From Burkholderia oklahomensis C6786 (GTDB taxonomy: Bacteria > Pseudomonadota > Gammaproteobacteria > Burkholderiales > Burkholderiaceae), in NCBI RefSeq assembly GCF_000959365.1, contig NZ_CP009555.1, positions 496,001-560,000 of the forward strand: a DNA stretch of 64,000 nt, read 5' to 3'. The translations under genes and the position numbers were made by a program. The notes below the pieces were generated by a model. It saw nothing but the letters and a program-made list of their open reading frames with translations, was not told the DNA's origin and did no database searches. Shown here piece by piece: positions 20,101 through 28,399 of this stretch. The number at the start of each line of letters is the position of its first letter. Positions within the stretch are counted from its first letter, which is position 1.

Positions 20101-20640
20101 TTCGGCGCCCGGCTGGCCGTAGCGCTGCAATTCGATGTAGAAACCGCCGGGGAACGTCTTCGCCCAGCGCTCCGCGTGACGGCGCGCGGCCGCTTCGTTG
20201 CCGGCCGCGAGCGCGAGGCCGATGTCGCCCTGTTGCGCGCCCGACAGCGCGAGCAACCCTTCGGCGAACTCGCCTTCGAGCCAGCTCGCGTCGAGCTCCG
20301 CGCGGCCGCGGTATTGATTCGTGAGCCACGCCTTCGACAGCAGCTCGCAGAGATTCAGGTAGCCGCGCTTGTCCTTGACGAGCAGCAGCAGCCGAGACGG
20401 CTTGTCGCGATCGTCGTGATTGGTGATCCAGACGTCGCAGCCGGCGATCGGCTTGATGCCCGCGTCGCGGGCTTCCTTGTAGAAACGGACGAGACCGAAC
20501 GCGTTGCCGAGGTCGGTCAGGGCGAGCGCGCCCTGACCGTCTGCGGCCGCCGCCTTGACGATATCGTCGAGACGCACGATGCCGTCGGCAATCGAGAATT
20601 CGGAGTGAACGCGAAGATGAACGAAACGGGGATCTGACAT
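17116..20640 (-). CDS. dnaE: DNA polymerase III subunit alpha
   Basis: A 1174-residue replicative polymerase, normal for DnaE1. The PHP domain begins [16 protein letters not shown] (about 1-285). The polymerase active site PDFDIDF holds the two catalytic aspartates near residues 401-403. The helix-hairpin-helix and OB-fold (beta-clamp and DNA contacts) lie in the last 350 residues, with [12 protein letters not shown] in the OB-fold. The start at 20640 matches the family N-terminus; the open frame runs another 107 codons upstream through the 8-bp repeat tract, which is not part of the gene. It probably leads a transcript with msbA and a glycosyltransferase. Confidence 0.97.
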   Translation of the reverse strand: MSDPRFVHLRVHSEFSIADGIVRLDDIVKAAAADGQGALALTDLGNAFGLVRFYKEARDAGIKPIAGCDVWITNHDDRDKPSRLLLLVKDKRGYLNLCELLSKAWLTNQYRGRAELDASWLEGEFAEGLLALSGAQQGDIGLALAAGNEAAARRHAERWAKTFPGGFYIELQRYGQPGAEAYIQQAVTIAAELKLPVVATHPLQFMTADDFTAHEARVCISEGDILANPRRQKRFTTDQFFRTQDDMAALFADLPSALANTVEIAKRCNLTLELGKPKLPLFPTPDGMSLDDYLVQLSKEGLEKRLVQLYPDEAEREAQRDTYCQRLDFECGTIKKMGFPGYFLIVADFINWAKNNGVPVGPGRGSGAGSLVAYSLGITDLDPLRYNLLFERFLNPERVSMPDFDIDFCQHGRDRVIQYVKEKYGADAVSQIATFGTMAAKAAVRDIGRVLDLGYMFTDGVAKLIPFKPGKHVTIADAMKEEPLLQERYDNEDEVHQLLDLAQRVEGLTRNVGMHAGGVLIAPGKLTDFCPLYTQGDDGGVVSQYDKDDVEAVGLVKFDFLGLTTLTILDWAERYIRRLDPSKENWSLAQVPLDDPASFQMLKKANTVAVFQLESRGMQGMLKDAQPDRFEDIIALVSLYRPGPMDLIPSFCARKHGREKVEYPDMRVEPVLKETYGIMVYQEQVMQMAQIIGGYSLGGADLLRRAMGKKKPEEMAKHRELFREGAAKNGLTAEKADEIFDLMEKFAGYGFNKSHAAAYALLAYYTAWLKAHHPAEFMAANMTLAMDDTDKVKILFDDCVVNGLAVLSPDINQSHYRFEPVAEADGKRSRTIRYGLGAIKGSGQNAIEEILRAREEKPFADLFDFCERIDRRVVNRRTIEALIRAGALDSLHANRAQLLASVPLAMEAAEQAAANALQAGLFDIGGEPAHQHALVDEPAWDDKRRLQEEKSALGFYLSGHLFDAYRDEVRRFVRQKLGELKEGRDKVVAGVIASLRTQMTQRGKMVIALLDDGTGQCEITVFNEQFDVNRALFKEDELLIVQGQARNDAFTGGIRFTADSVMDLERARSRYAQAVRMTMNGNADAAALRRVLEAHVAKPDETPAVDAPAPRGGRDGGRRAAPVIPNGLAVRIAYSNARAQGEMRLGDAWRVKPSDALLADLRAAFGGSVVEIVY

Positions 20641-21207
20641 GGGCGCTATTGTAGCCGCCCCCGGGGCCGGCCATCGTTCGCGCCGGCCAAAAAATGCGGC
20701 GTTGGCCGTTCGGCCGAGTGCCGGCGCGGGTCGCCGGGCGGCTTGGTCGCGCGGGGCGGCGCGGGACAGCGCGGGGCGGCGATTCGCGGCTGCTCGGGCA
20801 CTGTTCGACGCGGGGCGGCCCGATATCCGGCGGTTCGACTGAGCGGCGGGCCGTCGCCCCATCAACTCGACAACTCGACAACTCGACAACTCGACAACTC
20901 GACAACTCGACAATTCTGCAATTCTGCAATTCTGCAATTCTGCAATTCGGCAATTCGGCAATTCGGCAATTCGACGATCCGGCCGCGCCGAAGACCGACG
21001 ACGCCCGCCAAGCGGCCGCGCCGATTTGCCTTCGGCGACGGTGCCGCGTCCCGCCGTCGCACATCGTCCGTTCGGCCGACTGCGGAAAGCCGCGCGGTTT
21101 GCGGGATAATACGGCTTTCCGTTTTTCGTCCGCTTCTGCCCACCCGCTCAGCCGCGCCCTTTTTCGCGCCGCAGCGCCGTCGGGCCGCAGCCGCCTTACC
21201 GACCGAC
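20641..21207. other. Divergent dnaE-trhO promoter region containing an 8-bp repeat tract
   Basis: A 567-bp spacer between divergently transcribed dnaE and trhO. The repeat array at 20863-20974 is the only structure I can make out. GGGATAATACGG at about 21101-21112, roughly 100 nt before trhO, is a possible -10 region. No gene is supported here. Confidence 0.6.
20863..20974. repeat. 8-bp VNTR, 14 units in homogeneous blocks
   Basis: Fourteen contiguous 8-bp units: six CAACTCGA, four CAATTCTG, three CAATTCGG and one CAATTCGA. Variants are grouped in blocks rather than mixed, as expected if slippage has expanded short runs in turn. Because 8 is not a multiple of 3, the tract is open in several frames and prolongs the dnaE frame as a repeated peptide. 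It sits in the dnaE-trhO intergenic region, so copy number alters promoter spacing rather than a protein. Confidence 0.95.
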
Positions 21208-22089
21208 ATGACTACCGTCAACCTCGCCGCCTACCGCTTCGTCTCGCTCGACTCGATCGAGCAATGGCGGCCGCTCATCACCGCGCGCTGCGATGCGCTC
21301 GGACTGCGCGGCACGATCCTGCTCGCCCCCGAAGGCATCAACCTGTTCATCGCGGGCTCCCGCGAAGCGACCGACGCCTTCGTCGACTATCTCCGCCACG
21401 ATCCGCTGTTCGAAGGCAAGTTCGCGGACCTGCCGTTCAAGGAGAGCCTGTCCGATTCGCAGCCGTTCCGCCGAATGCTCGTGCGCCTGAAGCGCGAGAT
21501 CATCACGATGAAGAAGCCGGCGATCAAGCCCGAGCTCGGCCGCGCGCCGTCCGTCGACGCGCAAACGTTGAAGACCTGGCTCGACCGGGGCCGCGACGAC
21601 GCGGGCCGCCCCGTCGTGATGCTCGACACACGCAATGCGTTCGAGGTCGACGTCGGCACGTTCGACAACGCGCTCGACTACCGGATCGACAAGTTCAGCC
21701 AGTTCCCCGAAGTGATCGAGGCGAACCGCGCGGACCTCGAGGGCAAGACCATCGTGTCGTTCTGCACGGGCGGCATTCGCTGCGAGAAGGCGGCGATCCA
21801 CATGAAGGACGTCGGCATCGATCACGTCTATCAGCTCGAAGGCGGCATCCTCAAGTACTTCGAGGAAGTGGGCGGCGCGCATTATCACGGCGACTGCTTC
21901 GTGTTCGATTACCGCACCGCGCTCAATCCGAGCCTCGCGCCGACGGCCGATGTCACGTGCTTCGCGTGCCGCGCGGTCGTGCCGGCCGAAGCACAGCGGT
22001 CGCCGCTCTACGTGCCCGGCAAGTCCTGTCCCGCGTGCCATCCCGGCGAGCGTGCGAGCCGTCCTGCCGAGCCGGCGCACGCCGCCTGA
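21208..22089 (+). CDS. trhO: tRNA uridine(34) hydroxylase, rhodanese family (TrhO)
   Basis: A 293-residue protein of the YceA/UPF0176 family. The N-terminal domain (about 1-100, [16 protein letters not shown]) is followed by a rhodanese domain (about 125-235) with the active-site loop [12 protein letters not shown] carrying the catalytic Cys. A C-terminal Cys-rich segment has CFACR and CPACH, as in this family. TrhO makes 5-hydroxyuridine at the wobble position of certain tRNAs in an oxygen-dependent route. The start at 21208 gives the canonical N-terminus. gluQ follows after 43 bp, so two tRNA-modification genes appear to share a transcript. Confidence 0.93.
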   Translation: MTTVNLAAYRFVSLDSIEQWRPLITARCDALGLRGTILLAPEGINLFIAGSREATDAFVDYLRHDPLFEGKFADLPFKESLSDSQPFRRMLVRLKREIITMKKPAIKPELGRAPSVDAQTLKTWLDRGRDDAGRPVVMLDTRNAFEVDVGTFDNALDYRIDKFSQFPEVIEANRADLEGKTIVSFCTGGIRCEKAAIHMKDVGIDHVYQLEGGILKYFEEVGGAHYHGDCFVFDYRTALNPSLAPTADVTCFACRAVVPAEAQRSPLYVPGKSCPACHPGERASRPAEPAHAA

Positions 22090-22132
22090 CGCCGCGCGTC
22101 CGCTTCCCCGCTTCCGTCACGCGCCGCATCGG

Positions 22133-23026
22133 ATGACAGGCTATCGCGGGCGCTTCGCGCCGTCGCCCACCGGCCCGCTGCATTTCGGCTCGCTCGTCGG
22201 CGCGCTCGCGAGCTGGCTCGACGCGCGCGCGTGGGGCGGCGCGTGGCTCGTGCGGATCGAGGACATCGACGGTCCGCGCACGGTGCCCGGCGCGGCCGAG
22301 GACATCCTCGCGACGCTGACCCGCTTCGGTTTCGTCCCCGACGAGCCGCCCGTCCGGCAGAGCGCGCGCGTCGCGCGCTACACGGCGGCGCTCGAGCGGC
22401 TCACGGCCGCGGGGCTCGTCTATCCGTGCGGCTGCTCGCGCAAGGAGATCGCCGATTCGCTGCGCGCCGCGCACGAGCGGCACACGACGCTCGCTTATCC
22501 CGGCACCTGCCGCGACGGCCTGCGCGGCAAGCCCGCGCGCGCGTGGCGGCTGCGCGTGCCGGACGGCGCGGCAGCGGTCGTCAGTTTCGACGATCGATGG
22601 CAGCGCACGCAGACGCAGGATCTCGCGACGGAAGTCGGCGATTTCGTACTCAAGCGCGCGGACGGGCAATGGGCGTACCAGCTCGCTGTCGTCGTCGACG
22701 ACGGCGACGCAGGCATCACGCACATCGTGCGCGGCGCGGACCTGCTCGACTCGACCGCGCGCCAGATCTACTTGCAGCGCTGCCTCGGGCTGCCGACGCC
22801 AAGCTATCTCCACGTGCCCGTCGTCGTCGATGCGAACGGCGAAAAGCTCAGCAAGCAGACGGGCGCGACCGCGCTCGACCCCGCCGCGCCGCTGCCCGCG
22901 CTCGTCGCCGCCGCGCGGCATCTCGGGCTGTCGCTCGACGCCGCGGCGCGCGCGTCGCTCGACGCGTTCCATCCGGCCGCGATCGCCGCGTGGGATTTGC
23001 GTTTCGGACCGAACGCGCGCCGGTGA
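22133..23026 (+). CDS. gluQ: Glutamyl-Q tRNA(Asp) synthetase
   Basis: A 297-residue truncated glutamyl-tRNA synthetase homologue that lacks an anticodon-binding domain. The class I signature is [13 protein letters not shown] at residues 8-20 and the KMSKS-equivalent is KLSKQ near 237. Zinc ligands are CGC at about 101-103 and a Cys in YPGTC. It glutamylates queuosine at position 34 of tRNA-Asp. It follows trhO by 43 bp, another wobble-34 modification enzyme. It is convergent with rhlE. Confidence 0.95.
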   Translation: MTGYRGRFAPSPTGPLHFGSLVGALASWLDARAWGGAWLVRIEDIDGPRTVPGAAEDILATLTRFGFVPDEPPVRQSARVARYTAALERLTAAGLVYPCGCSRKEIADSLRAAHERHTTLAYPGTCRDGLRGKPARAWRLRVPDGAAAVVSFDDRWQRTQTQDLATEVGDFVLKRADGQWAYQLAVVVDDGDAGITHIVRGADLLDSTARQIYLQRCLGLPTPSYLHVPVVVDANGEKLSKQTGATALDPAAPLPALVAAARHLGLSLDAAARASLDAFHPAAIAAWDLRFGPNARR

Positions 23027-23251
23027 CGTTTGCGCGGCGCGTGGCCGCTTTCGCATTGCTTCGCCGCGTCGCTCGGCCCTGTCGCCCGGCTGCGCGGTCT
23101 CCGGCCGCGGTCCTCGGCATCCCCGCGCATCCTTCGCGACCTCGTCTGCGCGGCCGACCTCCCGCCGATCGGTTCATATTCGGCCCGGCCGCGACAACGC
23201 CGCCCTTTCGCCCCAAGCTCGACCGATGCCCCGCTCGCCGCGCGCAAAACA

Positions 23252-23283
23252 AAGCGGGCGGATGCTCGCGCACCCGCCCGCTT
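23252..23283. terminator. Bidirectional terminator between gluQ and rhlE
   Basis: A 10-bp perfect stem, AAGCGGGCGG at 23252-23261 with CCGCCCGCTT at 23274-23283 and a 12-nt loop. On the plus strand it is followed by CTCGTTT. On the minus strand it is followed by TTTGTTTTG. It sits between convergent genes and can serve both. The rest of the 23027-23332 spacer shows nothing. Confidence 0.8.
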
Positions 23284-23332
23284 CTCGTTTATCGCAGCGC
23301 CTTCCCGGCGCCCGTCGAGGCTCAACCCCGCA

Positions 23333-24784
23333 TCACGACGACGTCTTGCGCGGCATCCCGAACCCGCCGAGCAGCGCGGCGAGCGGCTGCTTCGGCGCCT
23401 TCTTCTCCGGCTGCACGGGCTTCGCCTCTTCCGAGCCGTGCGCCGGCGTCGACGGCTCGTACGGCTTCAGGAAGAAATCGTCGACCGGCGCTTCGCGGCG
23501 CGGATGATGCGGGCGCTCGCCGCCCGCCGAGCGGCGGCCGGCGGATGCGCCGCGGCGCTCGTCACGGTCGCGCTCGCGGCGGCCGCCGCGCTCGTCGCTC
23601 GGCGGGCGGTGACGCGGCAGGTCGAGCTCGAGCGCCTCGAGCGGCAGCGCGCGCTTGATCAGCTTCTCGATGTCGGCAAGCTGCTTGCGCTCGTTCGGGC
23701 TGCATAGCGACAGCGCGTCGCCCGACGCGCCCGCGCGCCCCGTGCGGCCGATCCGGTGCACGTAGTCTTCCGCGCTGAACGGCAGATCGAAGTTGATGAC
23801 GGCCGGCAGCTCGACGATGTCGAGGCCGCGCGCGGCGACGTCGGTCGCGACGAGCGCTTCGATCTCGCCGCGCTTGAACGCGTCGAGCGCCTGCATCCGC
23901 TCGCTTTGCGAACGGTCGCCGTGGATCGCCGACGCGACGATCCCGTCGCGCTCGATCTGGCGCGCAAGGCGGCTCGCGCCGATCTTGCTGTTGCAGAACA
24001 CGATCACCTGCTTGAGCGCGCGGTCGCGGATCAGCTTGACGACGGCCGCCTGCTTGTCGCCCTCGGCGACGTCGTAGACGATCTGCGTGACGTTCGTCGC
24101 GGTCGCGTTGCTGCGCGCGACCTCGATCGTCTGCGGGTTGCGCAGGTAGGTCGACGCGAGCTTCTTGATTTCCGGCGAGAACGTCGCCGAGAACAGCAAT
24201 GTCTGACGCTCTTTCGGCAGCAGGTTCAGGATCCGCTGCAGATCAGGCAGGAAGCCCATGTCGAGCATCCGGTCCGCTTCGTCGAGCACGAGGATCTGCA
24301 CCTGCCCGAGATTCGCGGTCTTTTGCTGGACGTGGTCGAGCAGGCGGCCCGGCGTCGCGATCAGGACCTCGACGCCGCGGCGCAGCTCGGCCATCTGCGG
24401 ATTCATGTCGACACCGCCGAACACGACCGCGCTGCGCAGCGGCGTGTGCTTCGCGTACGCGTGCACGTTCGCGGCGACCTGGTCGGCGAGCTCGCGGGTC
24501 GGCGTGAGGATCAGCGCGCGCACCGGGTGGCGGGCGGGCGACGCGCTCGTGCTCGCCTGCGGCAGCAGGCGCTGGATGATCGGCAGCGAGAAGCTCGCGG
24601 TCTTGCCGGTGCCGGTCTGCGCGGCGCCCATCACGTCGCGGCCGGACAGCACGACCGGAATCGCCTTCGCCTGGATCGGCGTCGGCGTCGTATAGCCCTG
24701 GTCAGCAATCGCTTTCAGGATCTCGGCGGCAAGGCCGAATTGATCGAACGTCGCGTCGACAGGCGTGGCAACAGAATCGGACAT
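23333..24784 (-). CDS. rhlE: DEAD-box ATP-dependent RNA helicase (RhlE type)
   Basis: A 483-residue helicase. The Q motif is at PTPIQAKAIP, motif I at AQTGTGKT, motif II at LDEADRMLDMGF, motif III at FSATFSPEI and motif VI at HRIGRTGRAG. The two RecA-like domains take up about residues 20-375. A basic, Arg/Glu-rich C-terminal tail ends at residue 483, as in the RhlE group involved in ribosome assembly and RNA turnover. The start at 24784 (MSDSVATP) gives the family N-terminus; an extension to 25009 is not supported. Confidence 0.92.
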   Translation of the reverse strand: MSDSVATPVDATFDQFGLAAEILKAIADQGYTTPTPIQAKAIPVVLSGRDVMGAAQTGTGKTASFSLPIIQRLLPQASTSASPARHPVRALILTPTRELADQVAANVHAYAKHTPLRSAVVFGGVDMNPQMAELRRGVEVLIATPGRLLDHVQQKTANLGQVQILVLDEADRMLDMGFLPDLQRILNLLPKERQTLLFSATFSPEIKKLASTYLRNPQTIEVARSNATATNVTQIVYDVAEGDKQAAVVKLIRDRALKQVIVFCNSKIGASRLARQIERDGIVASAIHGDRSQSERMQALDAFKRGEIEALVATDVAARGLDIVELPAVINFDLPFSAEDYVHRIGRTGRAGASGDALSLCSPNERKQLADIEKLIKRALPLEALELDLPRHRPPSDERGGRRERDRDERRGASAGRRSAGGERPHHPRREAPVDDFFLKPYEPSTPAHGSEEAKPVQPEKKAPKQPLAALLGGFGMPRKTSS

Positions 24785-25064
24785 GGTGGCGTTTCGCTCA
24801 AAAGGCGCGGCGGGACATCTAGCGCGCGGCATGCTCGCTCGCGAGACAGGCTGCGCAAACCACTTCGGAATGAAGACGAAGCCGCGGCGCGCCGCAGGGC
24901 GCCGCCGGCGCTTGAGGCCGTCCAGGCCGCGCGCGAGGCTTCGTCCGGCAGGAATGCCGGCAGAAAGGGCAGTATTGTAGCATCCCTTGCAAAACGGCTT
25001 CGTCGGCATGGCCCGCGCGGCGCTCGGCGCGGCTCGGCCGCGTCCCGCGGCGCGCGTTCCCCGC

Positions 25065-25451
25065 TCAGCCCTTCTTGCGCTTCGTCCGGATCTCGCTGCA
25101 GTCGCCGAGCACGGGCGGCGCTTTCTCGCCCGCGATTTCGTCGTACAGGTTCGCGTCGCGTCCCTTCGTCCACCAGACGTAGCGGCCCGCCTGATAGCGG
25201 ACGCCCGACGCCGACACGGTATCGACGAACAGCAGCCGCGATCCGTTGACGGGCACGAGCGCGAAGCTCTGCCCGTTGTCCGCGCGCCAGTACGACACCC
25301 GCATCGGCTTCGGCTCGTTCGTGCACCGATAGACGACCGTTTCGCGCGCGTCGGCGTCGATCTCCTCGACGGTCAGCCGCGCCGCGTGCGCCGCGCCCGC
25401 AGCCACGCACAGACCGGCGGCGCCGAGCGCAGCCAGCATTTTCCCGTTCAT
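25065..25451 (-). CDS. MliC-family lysozyme inhibitor (periplasmic)
   Basis: A 128-residue protein with a signal peptide (about 1-24, ending GAAHA-A) and a MliC domain: VVYRCTNEPKPMRVSYW.. with the conserved SFALVPVNGSR and GVRYQAGRYVWWTKG. Two Cys (YRC and GDC) probably form the family disulfide. There is no lipobox, so it is a soluble periplasmic form rather than a lipoprotein. MliC/PliC proteins block C-type lysozyme. It is upstream of rhlE on the same strand but nearly 300 bp away. Confidence 0.85.
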   Translation of the reverse strand: MNGKMLAALGAAGLCVAAGAAHAARLTVEEIDADARETVVYRCTNEPKPMRVSYWRADNGQSFALVPVNGSRLLFVDTVSASGVRYQAGRYVWWTKGRDANLYDEIAGEKAPPVLGDCSEIRTKRKKG

Positions 25452-25515
25452 TCCTTTCCTCGTCGAGCGATGGACGCGCGCCGCACCGGGCGCCGCCATC
25501 CAGGCCGTTGCCTCG

Positions 25516-25680
25516 TCAATCCGGATCGATGACGCCCGCGCACGCGTCGGTCGGCGCCGCCGCGACGTGGCCGACGACAGGCACGATCTTGAGCCCCGCC
25601 GACGCGATCCGGCACGGCGCGGCGGCAAGCCCGCAGCCCGCCGTCGACAGACACAATGCAACGATCAACATCCACTTCAT
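25516..25680 (-). CDS. Small putative lipoprotein (DUF6726-like)
   Basis: A 54-residue protein with a signal sequence and lipobox STAGC (Cys at residue 16). A conserved-looking segment follows, CRIASAGLKIVPVVGHVAAA, then a DACAGVIDPD tail. The segment KIVPVVGHxAAxPxDACA resembles the small DUF6726 lipoproteins common in Burkholderia; I rely on memory for that. It lies 64 bp upstream of the MliC gene on the same strand, so the two may be co-transcribed. Function unknown. Confidence 0.7.
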   Translation of the reverse strand: MKWMLIVALCLSTAGCGLAAAPCRIASAGLKIVPVVGHVAAAPTDACAGVIDPD

Positions 25681-25851
25681 TGCCACCTCCTCTCCCGGCC
25701 CGCTGCGCGCCCTTCGCGTCGATGTACGCAAGCGCGGCGGCCCGGAAACTTCAATTTGCCGCTTGTGGACCGACGCGGCATCGCGACCGGCACGAACCGA
25801 TCGCGGCGCCCCGCCGCATCCGCCGATGCGCGCGATGCGCATCGCGCATCG

Positions 25852-27066
25852 TCAGCGCGCGGACACCGGCCGCACCGCGGCGGCCGCCCGCTTCGCGCGC
25901 TCGCGCGCCTCGTCGACGTTCGCGCCCGTCGCGAGCGCGACGCCCATGCGGCGCTTGACGAAGCTCTCCGGCTTGCCGAACAGACGCAGGTCCGCGCCCG
26001 GCACCGCGAGCGCGTCGCGCACGCCTTCGAACGCGATGCCCGCTTCGTCGAGCCCGCCGTAGATCACGGCCGACGCGGCGGGCGTCGCGAGCGCCGGCTC
26101 GACCGGCAAGCCGAGAATCGCGCGCGCGTGCAGTTCGAACTCCGACTGGCGCTGCGACGCGAGCGTGACGAGCCCCGTGTCGTGCGGGCGCGGGCTCACT
26201 TCGGAGAACCAGACGTCATCGCCGCGCACGAACAGCTCGACGCCGAAGATCCCCCGGCCGCCGAGCGCGGCCGTCACGCGATGCGCGATGTCGCGCGAGC
26301 GTTCGAGCGCCTTCGCGCTCATCGGCTGCGGCTGCCACGACTCGACGTAGTCGCCCGCGACCTGCACGTGCCCGATCGGCTCGCAGAAATAGGTGCGCGT
26401 CTCGAGGCTCGCCGGATCGATCGCGCGCACCGAGAGCTGCGTGATCTCGTAATCGAACTGGACGAAGCCCTCGACGATCACGCGGCCGTGATTCACGCGG
26501 CCGCCCGCCATCGCGTACTGCCACGCGGACTCGACGTCGGCGTCGCGCTTGACGACCGACTGCCCCTTGCCCGACGACGACATCACGGGCTTCACGACGC
26601 ACGGGAAACCGATCCGCGCGACGGCCGCCTTGAATTCGTCGAACGACTGCGCGAACGCGTACGGCGACGTCGGCAGCCCGAGCGTCTCGGCCGCGAGCCG
26701 GCGGATGCCCTCGCGGTTCATCGTGAGCTGCGTCGCGCGCGCGGTCGGAATCACTTCGGCGATGCCGGCCGCTTCGATCGAAGCGAGCGCGTCGGTCGCG
26801 ATCGCCTCGATTTCGGGCACGACGAGATGCGGACGCTCCGCGTCGACGAGCGCGCGCAGCGCGTCCGGATCCGTCATGTCGATCACGTGCGCGCGATGCG
26901 CGACCTGATGTCCGGGCGCGTTCGGATAGCGGTCGACGGCGATCACTTCGACGCCGAGCCGCTGCAACGCGATGATGACTTCCTTGCCCAACTCGCCCGC
27001 GCCGAGCAGCATGACGCGCGTGGCGGACGGCGAAAGCGGCGTGCCGAGCCGCTGACCGATCTGCAT
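25852..27066 (-). CDS. purT: Formate-dependent phosphoribosylglycinamide formyltransferase
   Basis: A 404-residue ATP-grasp enzyme that formylates GAR with formate and ATP in purine synthesis, independent of folate. The N-terminal domain has [20 protein letters not shown]. The ATP-grasp domain has [12 protein letters not shown] (glycine-rich loop) and [20 protein letters not shown] (metal and ATP ligands), then RPHDTG. Length and motifs are those of PurT. The start at 27066 fits the family N-terminus. Confidence 0.95.
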   Translation of the reverse strand: MQIGQRLGTPLSPSATRVMLLGAGELGKEVIIALQRLGVEVIAVDRYPNAPGHQVAHRAHVIDMTDPDALRALVDAERPHLVVPEIEAIATDALASIEAAGIAEVIPTARATQLTMNREGIRRLAAETLGLPTSPYAFAQSFDEFKAAVARIGFPCVVKPVMSSSGKGQSVVKRDADVESAWQYAMAGGRVNHGRVIVEGFVQFDYEITQLSVRAIDPASLETRTYFCEPIGHVQVAGDYVESWQPQPMSAKALERSRDIAHRVTAALGGRGIFGVELFVRGDDVWFSEVSPRPHDTGLVTLASQRQSEFELHARAILGLPVEPALATPAASAVIYGGLDEAGIAFEGVRDALAVPGADLRLFGKPESFVKRRMGVALATGANVDEARERAKRAAAAVRPVSAR

Positions 27067-27665
27067 GAGATTTCCCGCTGGATGATGGATGTCGAAAACG
27101 ACTTGCGATGTTAACACGCAGGGCCTGTGCGCCGCCCGTCGATTTGGGCGGTTGCGGCCGTCGGCGGGCGGGCGGCGGCGGGCGCGCCGCGCGGCGGCTC
27201 GCGGGCGCCGGGACGTCGCAACTGCGAAGCTTTGCAGCCGCACCTTCCGCTCGCTCCTGCGCTCCGCGACCATTGCAGCCCTTTGCGACCTTCGCGACTT
27301 TTACAGCCTTCGCAACTTCCCCGCCGTCGCGCCATCCACGAAATGACCGGCGGCTTCGACGCGCGTCGGAAACCCCGGCATCGCCGAGCACTCCGAGGTC
27401 CCCGCGCGCCAACGACGCTCGCGACGACACTTTGGCGTCGCATACGCGTCGCAAAGCCACCCACCGCACGACCATCGCAACGATCCGACGCAATCCTTCG
27501 CAACGCGCCGCATTGCCCGCGAATCGCGCAAGAAACGCACCGCGTCATCGCCGCAAGACGCACGAACGAACGCGTGCGGCGACTGTCCGCTCGCGTCGGA
27601 CGACGCTAGTGCGTTACCCTTACGGCTTCGCCAGCAACATTGAAGATTCGAAGAGGAACGAGGCC
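27067..27665. other. Gene-free stretch between purT and the META lipoprotein gene
   Basis: About 600 bp between divergent genes. It contains a short degenerate tandem run (CTTTGCGAC at 27281, CTTCGCGAC at 27290, CTTCGCAAC at 27308) and otherwise low-complexity GC-rich DNA. Open frames crossing it have no domain. Confidence 0.5.
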
Positions 27666-28214
27666 ATGTTCAATTCATCCGCAGCCGCGCGCATGCGCTT
27701 TCGCGTTGTCCGCTCGCTGCGCGCGCCGCTCGGTGCGCTGACCGTCGCCGCGCTTCTCGCCGCCTGCACGATGCCGACTCATCCCGACTCGAGCGCCCCC
27801 GCCCCCGATCCATTCAATCCCGCGACGATCCAGCTGATCGACGACACGAGCTGGGAGCTCGTCAACTGGCGCAATGCCGACGGCTCGCAGCGCGACGTCC
27901 CGCACGGCGACAACGGCGAGCCGATCAAGCTCGCGCTGTCGACGCAGTCGGGCGTGCGGCGCGCGGCCGGCTTCTCGGGCTGCAACCGCTACGGAGGCAC
28001 CTACGACGTGAAGAACGGCGTGCTGAGCTTCGGCCCGCTCGTCGGCACGCGGATGGCGTGCATCGCGCCGGCGCGCACCACGCTCGAGCGCGACTATCTC
28101 GCCGCGCTCGGCCACATCGCGAAGGCCGGCGTGCAGATGCGCGATCCTCAGCAGTTGATCCTCATCACCGACGACGGCGCGACGCTGACGTTCGCGCGCC
28201 GCGACAGCAAGTAA
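27666..28214 (+). CDS. META-domain lipoprotein
   Basis: A 182-residue lipoprotein. The signal sequence ends in the lipobox LLAAC (Cys about residue 37). A META/HslJ-type domain follows, with SWELVNWRNADGS, FSGCNRYGGTYDV and the characteristic FGPLVGTRMAC segments. HslJ-like proteins are envelope proteins linked to stress and antibiotic tolerance, but their activity is unclear. A strong hairpin follows the stop. Confidence 0.85.
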   Translation: MFNSSAAARMRFRVVRSLRAPLGALTVAALLAACTMPTHPDSSAPAPDPFNPATIQLIDDTSWELVNWRNADGSQRDVPHGDNGEPIKLALSTQSGVRRAAGFSGCNRYGGTYDVKNGVLSFGPLVGTRMACIAPARTTLERDYLAALGHIAKAGVQMRDPQQLILITDDGATLTFARRDSK

Positions 28215-28295
28215 GCCGCGCCGCCGCGCGACGCGCGGCGGAAGGCCCTGCCGGCGATGCGGACGGCGGGCGCCGCCCGCCGGGTCGCGCGCCCA

Positions 28296-28327
28296 CGAGA
28301 ACGGCGCGACGACGCGCGCCGTTCTCG
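28296..28327 (+). terminator. Hairpin after the META gene
   Basis: A 13-bp perfect stem, CGAGAACGGCGCG and its complement, with a 6-nt loop (ACGACG). It lies 82 bp after the META stop and about 70 bp before ftsK. There is no T-run, so it is an atypical terminator or may be another structural element. Confidence 0.6.
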
Positions 28328-28399
28328 AAAGCATCTTCGTCGACCGGTTAAACTCGACGGGGTCGCGCGTCGCGCCCCGTCCTCCTCCAGTTTCTGAGC

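Noticed and set aside
17221..20637. A long open frame (about 1138 codons) opposite dnaE
   Set aside because: It is Arg/His/Asp-rich, has no domain and is the antisense shadow of the DnaE coding frame, an effect of high GC content. Similar long shadows opposite msbA (15223-17061), htpG (54654-56780) and ftsK (28523-30838) were rejected for the same reason.
20641..20961. An N-terminal extension of DnaE through the 8-bp repeats
   Set aside because: The frame stays open for 107 codons because the repeat unit lacks stops, but the family N-terminus [13 protein letters not shown] begins at 20640.
20863..20974. CRISPR array
   Set aside because: The units are contiguous 8-mers without spacers. It is a simple tandem repeat.
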